64,000 nucleotides of DNA, from contig NZ_CP027482.1 of assembly GCF_003443875.1 (NCBI RefSeq), forward strand, positions 992,001 to 1,056,000, in the 5' to 3' direction. The position numbers and the translations under genes are program-made. A model generated the notes under the pieces. That model made no database searches. It saw nothing but the letters and a program-made list of their open reading frames with translations, and was not told the origin of the DNA. Numbering within the stretch: the stretch's first letter is position 1; every line of letters starts with the position of its first letter. Shown here in pieces: positions 1 to 7,101 of this stretch. The stretch comes from Aeromicrobium sp. A1-2. Its GTDB lineage: Bacteria; Actinomycetota; Actinomycetes; Propionibacteriales; Nocardioidaceae.

Positions 1-2
1 CG

Positions 3-1169
3 ATCTACAAGAAGAGCCAGGTCCTCTACGGCCTGGATCTCGCGCGTCGGTCGATCTCGTCGTCGAGCCAGGCCGTCATCGTCGAGGGCTACACCGATGT
101 CATGGCGTGCCACGAGGCCGGTGTGACGACCGCGATCGCGACCTCCGGCACGGCGTTCGGCGAGGACCACGCCCGCATCCTCCGACGACTCATGCTTGAC
201 CACGACGCGTTCCACGGCGAGGTCATCTTTACTTTCGACGGCGACGAGGCTGGCCAGCGCGCTGCGCTCAAGACCTTCGGTGGCGATCAGCAGTTCGTGG
301 CCCAGACCTATGTCGCGGTCGAGCCGCGCGGCATGGATCCGTGCGACCTGCGACTGGCCGATGGCGATGCCGCGGTCCGCGAGCTCGTCGCGTCCCGCAT
401 CCCGCTATACCGGTTCGTGCTGGACAACATGCTCAGCAAGTACGACCTCGACCGCGGCGACCAGCGCGTCGACGCGGTGCGCGAGGCGGTCTCGTTGAGC
501 TCGGCGATCCGCGACAAGTCCAAGGTCGACGAGCTGCTCCGCGAGATCGCCGGGCGGGTCGGTACCGACATCGAGCAGGTCCGTGCCGAGCACCGCCGTC
601 GTTCGACGTCAAGTCCCAAGGGCGCGCCTGCCGCGGCCGCCGCGACCAGCGACGCTGCACCCACTGCCTTGCCGAGCCCTGCGGTCAACTTCGGGCTCCC
701 GCAGTTCGCCGACGAGCGCGAGGCGCTCAAGGCGATCGTGCAGCACCCTCACCTGGCCGGTTGGTACGCAGACGACATCGGTGACAACGACTTCACCCAC
801 CCGGTCTCCAAGCAGCTCTGGACACACATCCAGTCCATGCCGTGGCCGACTGGTCCTGACTCGAACTGGTTGCCCCGTCTCTCGGACACGATCGAGGACC
901 TTGACGTCAAGCGGGTGCTGTCGATCGCTGCGGTCGAGCCGATGCGGGCGCGGGAGAACAACACCGAGGCCGTGGTCAAGTCGATCATCGTGCGGCTCCA
1001 GATGATGACCTGTGGTCGCAAGCTGGCCGATCTCAAGTCCAAGCTGCAGCGGACCAACCCGATCGACCAGGCTGAGATCTACAACCGCATGTTCGGTGAG
1101 CTCATCGCCCTGGAGCAACAGTTCCGTCTGCTGCGCGATCGCTCGCTCGGCGGCGACGCCCCCAGCTGA
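3..1169 (+). CDS. dnaG: DNA primase DnaG, C-terminal part (5' truncated by window edge)
   Basis: Open at the left edge, 388 codons visible. It synthesises RNA primers at the replication fork. The visible part begins inside the Toprim domain: EGYTDVMA carries the catalytic Glu, and the DGDEAG motif about 50 residues later carries the metal-binding acidic pair. A Ser/Pro/Ala-rich linker follows (about residues 195-225 of the fragment), then a helical C-terminal domain like the DnaB-helicase interaction module. The N-terminal zinc finger and most of the RNA polymerase core lie outside the window. The next gene starts 75 nt downstream on the same strand. Identification rests on the Toprim motifs and domain order and is secure. 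Confidence 0.95.
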   Translation: MYKKSQVLYGLDLARRSISSSSQAVIVEGYTDVMACHEAGVTTAIATSGTAFGEDHARILRRLMLDHDAFHGEVIFTFDGDEAGQRAALKTFGGDQQFVAQTYVAVEPRGMDPCDLRLADGDAAVRELVASRIPLYRFVLDNMLSKYDLDRGDQRVDAVREAVSLSSAIRDKSKVDELLREIAGRVGTDIEQVRAEHRRRSTSSPKGAPAAAAATSDAAPTALPSPAVNFGLPQFADEREALKAIVQHPHLAGWYADDIGDNDFTHPVSKQLWTHIQSMPWPTGPDSNWLPRLSDTIEDLDVKRVLSIAAVEPMRARENNTEAVVKSIIVRLQMMTCGRKLADLKSKLQRTNPIDQAEIYNRMFGELIALEQQFRLLRDRSLGGDAPS

Positions 1170-1244
1170 CCTCGGCGCTGCGGGCGGTCCACAGCGGCCG
1201 TGGCAGGGGGAGCGACGAGGCCCTGATGGGCCGAGTCTGGGTGG

Positions 1245-1838
1245 ATGGACCGATTCGTGCGCGACTTTCTCGCCCTCCCGCCCCTGGATGCCGCTCAGGA
1301 GCTCGTGCTGGCCCGGCTGGCGCGTCGCGGCGACCGTGAGGCGCGGGAGGCCCTCATCATGTCCGGCATGCGGGCAGTGGCGATGCGGGCCAGACGACGA
1401 GGTCTCCATGGTGAAGAGCTGCGCGACGCGGTGCAGTCCGGCGCGATCGGGCTGATCCAGGCAATCGATCGTTATGACCCCGATCGTGGAGCGCGACTGG
1501 CGACGTACGCCTGGCACTGGATCGGCGCAGCGATGATCGTTGAGCGGCGGCCCGAGCTGCCGCTGGATGATCGGGATCGTCCGGCCGAGGTCCCGATCTG
1601 CTCTGACCTGGACTTGCTCGACGGGATGCCAGCACAGCTTGCGGAGGTGCTGCGAGTCCGGTTCGGCCTGTCCGATCCGACCGCCTCGCCCCTGCCGCGT
1701 CACAGGGTCGCCGACCGGCTCGGCCTGACGGTGGCGCAGGTTCGAGCCCTCGAGGGCAAGGCGATGCGACAACTCCGCACCCGGCTTGCTAAAGTTGTCG
1801 ACCGTGCTCCTCCGCAGCGAGGAGCCGATCCCCCATAG
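1245..1838 (+). CDS. sigma-70 family RNA polymerase sigma factor-like protein
   Basis: 197 residues. The first half resembles sigma region 2: a helix rich in Arg/Ala, then SGAIGLIQAIDRYDPDRG and a short stretch ending in ATYAWHWI, the usual core-binding and -10 recognition segment. The last 60 residues resemble region 4, with a helix-turn-helix at VADRLGLTVAQVRALEGKA. The linker lacks an obvious region 3, as in small group 3/4 sigma factors. No anti-sigma gene is adjacent; dnaG is upstream in the same direction. The ATG at 1245 is the first in-frame start after the dnaG stop and has no strong ribosome binding site. The stop codon lies inside the tRNA-Asn gene (10-nt overlap), which is unusual. 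The promoters it would recognise cannot be told from the sequence. Confidence 0.8.
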   Translation: MDRFVRDFLALPPLDAAQELVLARLARRGDREAREALIMSGMRAVAMRARRRGLHGEELRDAVQSGAIGLIQAIDRYDPDRGARLATYAWHWIGAAMIVERRPELPLDDRDRPAEVPICSDLDLLDGMPAQLAEVLRVRFGLSDPTASPLPRHRVADRLGLTVAQVRALEGKAMRQLRTRLAKVVDRAPPQRGADPP

Positions 1839-1901
1839 CTCAATTGGCAGAGCATTCGACTGTTAATCGGAGGGTTCTTGGTTCGAGTCCAAGTGGGGGA
1901 G
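1829..1901 (+). tRNA. tRNA-Asn (GTT)
   Basis: Full cloverleaf: acceptor TCCCCCA pairs with TGGGGGA (1894-1900), the D arm AGCTCAATTGGCAGAGC is standard, and the anticodon arm TTCGA-CTGTTAA-TCGGA puts GTT at 1862-1864. The T arm contains GGTTCGAGTCC. No CCA is encoded. The first ten bases overlap the end of the sigma-like gene, so RNase P cleavage for this tRNA would cut through the 3' end of that mRNA. Confidence 0.97.
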
Positions 1902-1910
1902 CAGGACCGG

Positions 1911-1934
1911 AACGGCGCCGATATCGGCGCCGTT
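1911..1934 (+). terminator. terminator-like perfect palindrome after tRNA-Asn
   Basis: A 24-bp perfect inverted repeat: arm AACGGCGCCGAT followed directly by its reverse complement, then TTCGTCGTTC. It sits 9 nt after the tRNA and 15 nt before the convergent hemerythrin-like gene ends, so it could serve both strands. There is no clean U-tract. Confidence 0.7.
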
Positions 1935-1948
1935 TCGTCGTTCTAGGC

Positions 1949-2584
1949 TCAGTTGCGGATCGCCCCGGTCTCCTTGGCGTGCTGGCGTCGGCCGATGAGC
2001 CTGTACGCGACTCGCGCCGGCGGTGGGACCAGCTTGAGGAACTGCTTGCGCTCCGCCTCGTCGGCCTCTTCCAGGATGTGGCCGAGGATCACCAGGCGAC
2101 GTTTGCCGGGGATTGCCCCGAACCCGTGTTTGCCGAGTTGTCCCCACTCCTCCTCGGAGAAGTGCGTCGACACCAGCGGCAGGATGCGGCTCTCTTCTTC
2201 GGCCAGGTGCTCGATGAGCACGCCGTGCACGCCCTCCAGTCGGCTCGCCATCCGCTCGGCGACGTCGGCGTCGGCGGTGGGGGACCAGGTGGCGAGGTCC
2301 CGCCGGACGTCCGCCACGGCGGCGGCGATCTGGTGGTGCTGAGCCTCCATCCGATCTATGAGCTCACTCTCGAGCTCAACGCGGGGGCGCAGCACCGGCC
2401 AGAGGAGCTCGTCCTCGCCGGTGTGATGCGTGTGCAGGAAGTCGAGCATCTCGTTGGCGTGTGTTGTCAGGCGAGCGGCCCGGGCCGGGTCGCCGGCGGC
2501 CGCGCGGAGCTGGTCGGGCAGCTGCCCGATCTCTCGCCGGACGACGCGATGTATCAGCAGCATGTCGTGGGTGTCGGTGGTCAC
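1949..2584 (-). CDS. hemerythrin HHE domain protein
   Basis: 211 residues, GTG start. The first 150 residues form a hemerythrin-like four-helix bundle with candidate iron ligands His12, His51/His54, Glu58 (HTHHTGEDELLWP) and His83/His84 (AQHHQI), followed by a later HxxxxEHLAEEE segment. Such proteins bind a non-haem di-iron centre and are linked to oxygen, NO or oxidative-stress sensing; which applies here cannot be told. No signal peptide or membrane segment is visible, so it should be cytoplasmic. The C-terminal 50 residues are Arg/Lys-rich and less conserved-looking. It is transcribed alone and faces the tRNA-Asn terminator. Confidence 0.85.
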   Translation of the reverse strand: MTTDTHDMLLIHRVVRREIGQLPDQLRAAAGDPARAARLTTHANEMLDFLHTHHTGEDELLWPVLRPRVELESELIDRMEAQHHQIAAAVADVRRDLATWSPTADADVAERMASRLEGVHGVLIEHLAEEESRILPLVSTHFSEEEWGQLGKHGFGAIPGKRRLVILGHILEEADEAERKQFLKLVPPPARVAYRLIGRRQHAKETGAIRN

Positions 2585-2681
2585 GGGAGTCTTCTTTCAG
2601 GCTTGCGCCGCTCCTCATCGCGACGCGATAACGCAGAAACTACTCCTGCTCGGCGGCCCCGGGAATACCTCCCGCGGAGCC

Positions 2682-3422
2682 TTATTCGCCCCATACGAGG
2701 GAAAATACCTCGAATGCCGTGGCGTGGGTGACGCCCATCCGTGAGCCGGTTGGCCGAGACGCGCCCTCGAGGAACTCGGCCGGGTCGAAGTTCTCCCAGC
2801 CCAGTCCCTCGATGTACGCCTGGTGGGCCCGGAGTGACTGCACGCCCCGGTCGAACGTGTCGGTCGTGTCGACGCCGTGTCTGCTGTCGGGGGAGCCCGC
2901 GGCCCACACCTGTCTGACCCCGCCCCACTGCTCGAGCCCGGCAACCAGCTGATCGGGATAGATCCAACGGTTGCCCGCATCGCTAGCGCTGTTCATTGCC
3001 GCACGTCCGACCGCCATGTGATCGGGCTGGTTGGGCATCGAGCCGCCCCAGGTCTCGCGGAAGTTGTTCGTGATGATGATCTCCGGCCGGTGCAGACGCA
3101 CGGCTCCGGTGATGGCCCGGCGCAGCGGCACGCCGTACTCCAGCGTCCCGTCCGGCAGCCCCAGGAACTCGACCTGCTCGACGCCGACCACATGGCCCGA
3201 GGCGATCTGCTCGCCGATCCGGATTTCGCGGCACTCGTCGGGCGGGATGCCGTCGATGCCGGCTTCTCCGCTGGTCACCATGCAGTAGACAACGGTCTTG
3301 CCCTGGTCGGTCCACCTTGCGATGGCCGCAGCAGCACCGAACTCGATGTCATCGGGATGCGCCACGACGACGAGGGCGCGTTCCCAGCTCTCGTCGACGG
3401 GTTCGAGGGTTGAGGGTTCCAT
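2682..3422 (-). CDS. PIG-L (LmbE-like) family deacetylase
   Basis: 246 residues. The AHPDDIEFG motif (His22, Asp24, Asp25) near the N terminus and the PDH motif (Asp134-His135) are the zinc-site and catalytic signature of the PIG-L/LmbE fold, which removes N-acetyl groups from sugars (MshB in mycothiol, Mca detoxification, teicoplanin-type deacetylases). The protein is shorter than typical MshB or Mca (about 290-300), so an N-acetyl sugar deacetylase of unknown substrate is the safest call. On the coding strand TAGCCT stands 6 nt before the ATG, suggesting a leaderless mRNA, and no Shine-Dalgarno is visible. The gene is divergent from the CAU tRNA. Confidence 0.88.
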   Translation of the reverse strand: MEPSTLEPVDESWERALVVVAHPDDIEFGAAAAIARWTDQGKTVVYCMVTSGEAGIDGIPPDECREIRIGEQIASGHVVGVEQVEFLGLPDGTLEYGVPLRRAITGAVRLHRPEIIITNNFRETWGGSMPNQPDHMAVGRAAMNSASDAGNRWIYPDQLVAGLEQWGGVRQVWAAGSPDSRHGVDTTDTFDRGVQSLRAHQAYIEGLGWENFDPAEFLEGASRPTGSRMGVTHATAFEVFSLVWGE

Positions 3423-3449
3423 TCCGTTAGGCTAAGCCCGCATTCCCTC

Positions 3450-3523
3450 GGGGAGGTAGCTCAGCTGGTTAGAGCAGGGGACTCATAATCCCTGGGTCGC
3501 GGGTTCGAGCCCCGCCCTCCCTA
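3450..3523 (+). tRNA. tRNA with CAT anticodon (tRNA-Ile2 or elongator tRNA-Met)
   Basis: Acceptor GGGGAGG pairs with CCTCCCT (3516-3522) with a G1-U72 wobble. The D arm is AGCTCAGCTGGTTAGAGC, the anticodon arm GGGGA-CTCATAA-TCCCT and the T arm GCGGG/CCCGC; the discriminator is A. The CTCATAA loop and the AGAGCAGGxGACTCATAATCxCT context resemble tRNA-Ile2 genes, whose C34 is changed to lysidine by TilS, but an elongator Met tRNA is not excluded. Confidence 0.9.
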
Positions 3524-3532
3524 CTTGCGAGC

Positions 3533-3557
3533 CCCGACCACTCCATCGGTGGTCGGG
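3533..3557 (+). terminator. stem-loop after the CAU tRNA
   Basis: CCCGACCAC (3533-3541), a 7-nt loop and GTGGTCGGG (3549-3557) form a perfect 9-bp stem 10 nt after the tRNA, followed by CGTTCCT. It also lies just past the stop of the convergent gene at 3581 and may act in both directions. Confidence 0.65.
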
Positions 3558-3580
3558 CGTTCCTCACGATCTGCAGCGGG

Positions 3581-4453
3581 TCAGCCGCACTCCGCGTAGA
3601 AGTACTTCGCGAGGTTCTGGCTGGCCTCGACGTAGCCGTCCATGTCACTCGCTTCGAACGGGTCGTCTCCGTCGACCTCACCCGCTGCCATGTCACCCAT
3701 CGTGGCCATGTACTTCGTGAGCACGGCGATGTCGGCCTTGAGCTCAGTAGGTGCGCTCTGGGCCAGCGCGTCGTACGCGTCTTCAACCCTCTCCAGCTGA
3801 TCCGCGGCACCCGCCGCAATGTCTTCCAGGTCCGGTGTGGCGCCGGCGGACGGCATGCTCTTCACGGCGTCGAGGCCGATCTCCTGGACGTTCTTCATCG
3901 CAGCGCAGAACTCGGGCTTGCTACCGCCGGATGACGGCTCGTCGTCTTTGACGTCGTCGCTCCTGGAGCTGGCTGCGAAGGAGGGTTTGCCGTCGTCATC
4001 GTCACCGAGGGCGTTGGCGGCGAACAGCCCGCCGCCGATGACCAGTGCTGCGGCGACGAGAATGCCCACCGCGCGGACGGTGTTCTTGTTGCTGTCGCCG
4101 TCGACGCCCTGCGCGGGTGCCGATTCGGTTGCTGCCGCGGCTACGGATGTGGGCTCGATGAGAGTGTCATCGGCCGAGCTCGAAGCGGTCGGCGCCGGTG
4201 GTGCCGGCGGCCCGGGTGGCAGCGGTGGCGGCGGGGGCGGCGGGGGAGGTGTGACAACAGCTTCGCGAGCGGTGACGGCTGCGCGTACCTCGTCGTCACC
4301 GTGCTCGGTGAGCCACTCGAGCAGTCCGGGGTAGGCGGACGGGTTGGCCGCGATGGCGGTCCACGTGGTCCGATCCTCCTGCGCGATCTCTTGCAGGCGA
4401 GCCGGCGTGGTTGCTGGATCCGCGGCTTCGCGCATGAGCTTGCCAGATTCCAT
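3581..4453 (-). CDS. membrane-anchored protein with N-terminal variant leucine-rich (LRV-like) module
   Basis: 290 residues from the ATG at 4453, chosen because GGGAGG stands 8 nt upstream; an in-frame ATG 36 nt earlier lacks such a site. Residues 1-65 (DPATTPARLQEIA, then WTAIAANPSAYPGLLEWL) resemble the LRV repeat found in actinobacterial envelope proteins. A Pro-rich spacer with nine consecutive prolines occupies residues 69-90, one membrane helix about residues 127-150 (AVGILVAAALVIGG), and an acidic then helical extracellular domain of about 135 residues follows. The topology is cytoplasmic N terminus, outside C terminus. No enzyme motif is seen. A link between a cytoplasmic partner and the cell envelope is inference. 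Confidence 0.65.
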   Translation of the reverse strand: MESGKLMREAADPATTPARLQEIAQEDRTTWTAIAANPSAYPGLLEWLTEHGDDEVRAAVTAREAVVTPPPPPPPPPLPPGPPAPPAPTASSSADDTLIEPTSVAAAATESAPAQGVDGDSNKNTVRAVGILVAAALVIGGGLFAANALGDDDDGKPSFAASSRSDDVKDDEPSSGGSKPEFCAAMKNVQEIGLDAVKSMPSAGATPDLEDIAAGAADQLERVEDAYDALAQSAPTELKADIAVLTKYMATMGDMAAGEVDGDDPFEASDMDGYVEASQNLAKYFYAECG

Positions 4454-4607
4454 GGGTGTGTCCTCCCGAGAGAGCCTGCCCCGTGGCATGGCGGTGCTCG
4501 GAACCCTAGTGGGGTGATCGGAGTTGACCAGGAGTGGGTCAAGGATCCGTCGTGCCGGTGATCTGCGTGGTGCGTCTCCCGGCGATGCGGACAGCGGGCA
4601 TCACCCC

Positions 4608-4613
4608 TAGTCT
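4608..4613 (+). promoter_or_regulatory. -10 box for a leaderless heliorhodopsin transcript
   Basis: TAGTCT matches the actinobacterial TANNNT -10 pattern and is separated by exactly 6 nt from the ATG at 4620, so the transcript would start at or next to the start codon. No Shine-Dalgarno sequence and no convincing -35 box are visible. Confidence 0.5.
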
Positions 4614-4619
4614 CGACGG

Positions 4620-5432
4620 ATGACGACCGACATCGCTGAGACCCGTTTGCACCGCAGCATCGACCGCCTGCCGCCCGATGAACGCCAGCAGATCGGCCGT
4701 CTGCGCAGTTTCAACCTCGTCATGGGGCTCGTGCATGCCGTGTCGGCGAGCGTCATGCTGGCGCTCTCGAGCAGCTTCTCGATCGACGTCATCAGCTTGT
4801 TCCAGAACGCACAGCCGGGTGCCGAGCTCGATCCCGCACGCCTGGAGTCGGTCGGCGGCCTGCCGATTGCCGCGCTGACCGTCTCGTTCCTGTACATCTC
4901 GGCGTTCTTCCACCTGCTGATCGCCTCGCCCCTGGGATGGCGGCGCTACGAGCTCGAGATCGCCAACGGCATCAACCGGTTCCGCTGGGTCGAGTACTCG
5001 ATCAGCTCGACGCTCATGATCGTGGCTATCGCGCTGCTGCCCGGCATCCAGGACATCGCCGCGCTGGTCGCGATCGCCGGAGCGAATGTCGCGATGATCC
5101 TGTTCGGCTGGATCATGGAGGTCGCGAACCCGCCGGAACGGAAGTCGACCTGGTGGACACCGTTCACGATGGGCTCGGTGGCCGGGGCCGTCCCGTGGAT
5201 CGCGATCACGATCTACCTGATCGGTGGCGGCTCGAACGTCCCCAACTTCGTCTACGGCATCTTCGTCAGCATTTTCGTGCTGTTCAACTGCTTCGCGATC
5301 AACCAGTGGCTGCAATATCGCGGCCGTGGACGGTGGGCCAGCTACCTGTTCGGCGAGCGGGTGTACGCCTGGCTGAGCCTGACCGCCAAGAGTGTTCTGG
5401 CGTGGCAAATATTCGCCAACACCCTGGTGTGA
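4620..5432 (+). CDS. heliorhodopsin (retinal-binding seven-helix photoreceptor)
   Basis: 270 residues with seven predicted membrane helices and a soluble N-terminal tail of about 30 residues. The last helix holds the retinal Schiff-base lysine, Lys257, in LSLTAKSVLAWQ. Helix 3 holds the expected counterion Glu125 in WVEYSISSTLM. His39 and His98 fall where heliorhodopsins carry their conserved histidine pair. These motifs and the cytoplasm-first topology separate it from type 1 ion-pumping rhodopsins. Heliorhodopsins have slow photocycles and are thought to sense light or assist other proteins, mostly without pumping. No carotenoid dioxygenase or retinal gene is in the window, so retinal must come from elsewhere. 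It is alone on its strand, and its stop lies 12 nt from the convergent micro-gene at 5445. Confidence 0.96.
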   Translation: MTTDIAETRLHRSIDRLPPDERQQIGRLRSFNLVMGLVHAVSASVMLALSSSFSIDVISLFQNAQPGAELDPARLESVGGLPIAALTVSFLYISAFFHLLIASPLGWRRYELEIANGINRFRWVEYSISSTLMIVAIALLPGIQDIAALVAIAGANVAMILFGWIMEVANPPERKSTWWTPFTMGSVAGAVPWIAITIYLIGGGSNVPNFVYGIFVSIFVLFNCFAINQWLQYRGRGRWASYLFGERVYAWLSLTAKSVLAWQIFANTLV

Positions 5433-5444
5433 CGCGGCGCTGGA

Positions 5445-5609
5445 TCAGGCGTCGACAATCGCCGCGTCCACGGGCTCGGTGATCCAGCTCCACCCCTGCT
5501 CCACGAGCCGGGCTTCGAGCTTGCGACCCGCGCTCGAGCCCATCCGCCACGAGAGCTCCTCCTCCGGCACCGGGGAGACGTATCCACGGTGACTAGTCCT
5601 TTTCGCCAT
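5445..5609 (-). CDS. 54-residue conserved-looking small protein convergent with heliorhodopsin
   Basis: A short gene of 54 residues starting MAKRTSHRGYVSPVPEEELS and ending EPVDAAIVDA. It has GGAGG 7 nt before the ATG (5609) and a plausible promoter at 5646-5674. The protein is soluble, slightly amphipathic and rich in Glu, Arg and Trp (three Trp at about positions 21, 41 and 43), with no Cys, no signal peptide and no membrane helix. I do not recognise the family. Its stop is 12 nt from the heliorhodopsin stop on the other strand, so antisense transcription could couple the two. The ribosome binding site, the promoter and typical high-G+C codon use support translation; homologue conservation is untested. 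Confidence 0.6.
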   Translation of the reverse strand: MAKRTSHRGYVSPVPEEELSWRMGSSAGRKLEARLVEQGWSWITEPVDAAIVDA

Positions 5610-5645
5610 GTCGATCCTCCGTCTCGCGGGTTGGTTGCGATCCAG

Positions 5646-5674
5646 AGATTAGAACAACAGACATAGCCGGACAA
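5646..5674 (-). promoter_or_regulatory. candidate sigma-70 type promoter for the 54-residue gene
   Basis: Read on the minus strand, TTGTCC (5669-5674) and TAATCT (5646-5651) are separated by exactly 17 nt, in a notably A+T-rich patch. The -10 box lies about 37 nt before the start codon at 5609. Confidence 0.5.
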
Positions 5675-5742
5675 GATATTTCGGGCCACAAACTTATGCA
5701 CTTTCCTGGCTCCCGGAATCCCGCGGTGCGAGACAATGAGAC

Positions 5743-6171
5743 ATGCGCGACGCGGTGATCTTCGACATGGACGGCACGCTCTGTGACACCTCGGCGATCG
5801 AGCACCTGATCGCGGGGGAGGACAAGGACTTCGCGGCCTTCCACGCGGCGTCGGCCGACTGCCCGCCGCGGCCTGAGATCGTCGAAGCAGCCCGCGAGCA
5901 GAGCCGTCAAGGGCACGCCGTCCTGGTGGTGACGTCCCGCGAGTTCATCTGGCGTGACCTGACCCTGGACTGGTTGGTCGGCCAGGACATCCTGTACGAC
6001 GCGCTCTACATGCGGATCGTTGGCGACTACCGCAGGGACGTACAGGTCAAGCAGGACATCCTGGCGCAGATCTGCGCCGACGGATTCACCGTGCGTGCTG
6101 CATGGGACGACAAGCCGGCCGTCATCGACCTGTGGCGTGACAACGGCATCGAAGTCACGACGGTCGGGTAG
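5743..6171 (+). CDS. HAD-family phosphatase, polynucleotide 3'-phosphatase-like
   Basis: 142 residues. FDMDGTLCDTS at residues 7-17 gives the HAD nucleophile Asp8 and acid Asp10. VVTSRE is motif II, and AAWDDKPAVIDLWRDNGI is the acidic motif IV region. The pattern VKQDIL, AxDDxPAVIDLWR, GI resembles the phosphatase domain of T4 polynucleotide kinase-like proteins, so a nucleic-acid-end or small-nucleotide phosphatase is possible, but no kinase domain is present. The protein is cytoplasmic. Its stop is 3 nt from the stop of the convergent GNAT gene. Start choice is uncertain because there is no strong ribosome binding site (GACAAT stands 5 nt upstream). HAD membership is firm; the substrate is not. 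Confidence 0.8.
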   Translation: MRDAVIFDMDGTLCDTSAIEHLIAGEDKDFAAFHAASADCPPRPEIVEAAREQSRQGHAVLVVTSREFIWRDLTLDWLVGQDILYDALYMRIVGDYRRDVQVKQDILAQICADGFTVRAAWDDKPAVIDLWRDNGIEVTTVG

Positions 6172-6174
6172 CCC

Positions 6175-6480
6175 TCAGAGCCCGAAGGTGCTCCGCTGGT
6201 CCTCCGGGACCAGGTCGAGGAATTCCGGGTTGTCCCGGATGACCTTCGGGACGAACGGGCAGAACGGCAGCACCGAGCCGCCTCGGGAGGCGATCTCGGC
6301 GAGGGCGCCGCTGATCAGCTGGCCGCCGAGGCCGCGACCTTCGAAATCGGTGAAGATCCGGGTGTGCGGCAGCGCGTACTCGGTGCCGTCCTTGCGGTAG
6401 TCCACATAGCCGGCGAGCTCACCGTCGACCGTGATCTCGAACCTTGACGAGCTGGGATTGTCCTGCACTGTGGTCGTCAT
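6175..6480 (-). CDS. short GNAT-fold N-acetyltransferase (YjdJ/COG2388-like)
   Basis: 101 residues. The compact sequence with GYVDYRKDGTEYALPHTRIF, then FEGRGLGGQLISGAL (acetyl-CoA pyrophosphate loop, R/Q-x-x-G-x-G/A) and a final PFCPFVPKVIRDNPEF is typical of the small COG2388 acetyltransferases, which lack the N-terminal strand of full GNATs. The substrate is unknown. A GAAGGGA ribosome binding site precedes the ATG by 7 nt. The gene is divergent from the DUF3145 gene. Confidence 0.85.
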   Translation of the reverse strand: MTTTVQDNPSSSRFEITVDGELAGYVDYRKDGTEYALPHTRIFTDFEGRGLGGQLISGALAEIASRGGSVLPFCPFVPKVIRDNPEFLDLVPEDQRSTFGL

Positions 6481-6585
6481 TCGACATTCCCTTCGGGCCG
6501 GATGTTGTCCCTAGACGCGTGGATGCGTCACAATGGTCTCAGGTGCATCCAAGACGCTGGGGAAGGCGACACTAGGGAGGCACCG

Positions 6586-7101
6586 ATGAACATGTCTTCG
6601 CCGACGACCCCGACCAGGGGTGTGCTCTTTGTGCACTCCGCTCCATCTGCGCTGTGCGCACACGTGGAGTGGGCTGCTGCTGGCGTGCTCGGAGGTACCG
6701 CCGACCTTGCCTGGGTGCCGCAGCAGGCCGAGCCCGGCACGTATCGAGCCGAGTTGTCGTGGCAAGCCGGATCCGGCACGGCCGCAGCGTTGGCCTCGGC
6801 GATGCGCGGTTGGGAACGCTTGCGCTTCGAGGTCACCGAGGAGCCGACGGCGACGTCGGAGGGTGCCCGCTACTCGTACACGCCGTCTCTGGGGATCTTC
6901 CACTCAATGACCGGCCTGCACGGGGACATCGTGATACCCGAGGACCGCATCAAGGCGTTCCGGGTCAAGGTCGCTCTCGGCGAGGTCGACATGGACTCCG
7001 CACTTGACGGGCTTCTCGGCGTGGCATGGGATGCCGAGCTGGAGCCCTTCCGGCACGCCGGCGAGGGTGCACCGGTGCGCTGGCTGCACCAGGTGATCTA
7101 G
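6586..7101 (+). CDS. DUF3145 family protein
   Basis: 171 residues from the ATG at 6586, chosen because AGGGAGG lies 5 nt upstream; a longer in-frame reading from 6502 has no such site. The sequence carries the hallmark stretches of DUF3145: TRGVLFVHSAPSALCAHVEW, the WxPQ and PGTYRAEL segment, MRGWERLRFEVTEEP, then RYSYTPSLGIFHSMTG and GDIVIPEDR. The family is widespread and nearly confined to actinobacteria; its function is unknown. It has no signal peptide or membrane helix. Its stop overlaps the stop of the convergent acyl-carrier-type gene in a shared CTAG. Confidence 0.88.
   Translation: MNMSSPTTPTRGVLFVHSAPSALCAHVEWAAAGVLGGTADLAWVPQQAEPGTYRAELSWQAGSGTAAALASAMRGWERLRFEVTEEPTATSEGARYSYTPSLGIFHSMTGLHGDIVIPEDRIKAFRVKVALGEVDMDSALDGLLGVAWDAELEPFRHAGEGAPVRWLHQVI

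Noticed and set aside
4201..4260. Low-complexity GGCGGGGG tract as a possible regulatory repeat
   Set aside because: It is simply the poly-proline linker of the LRV-type membrane protein.
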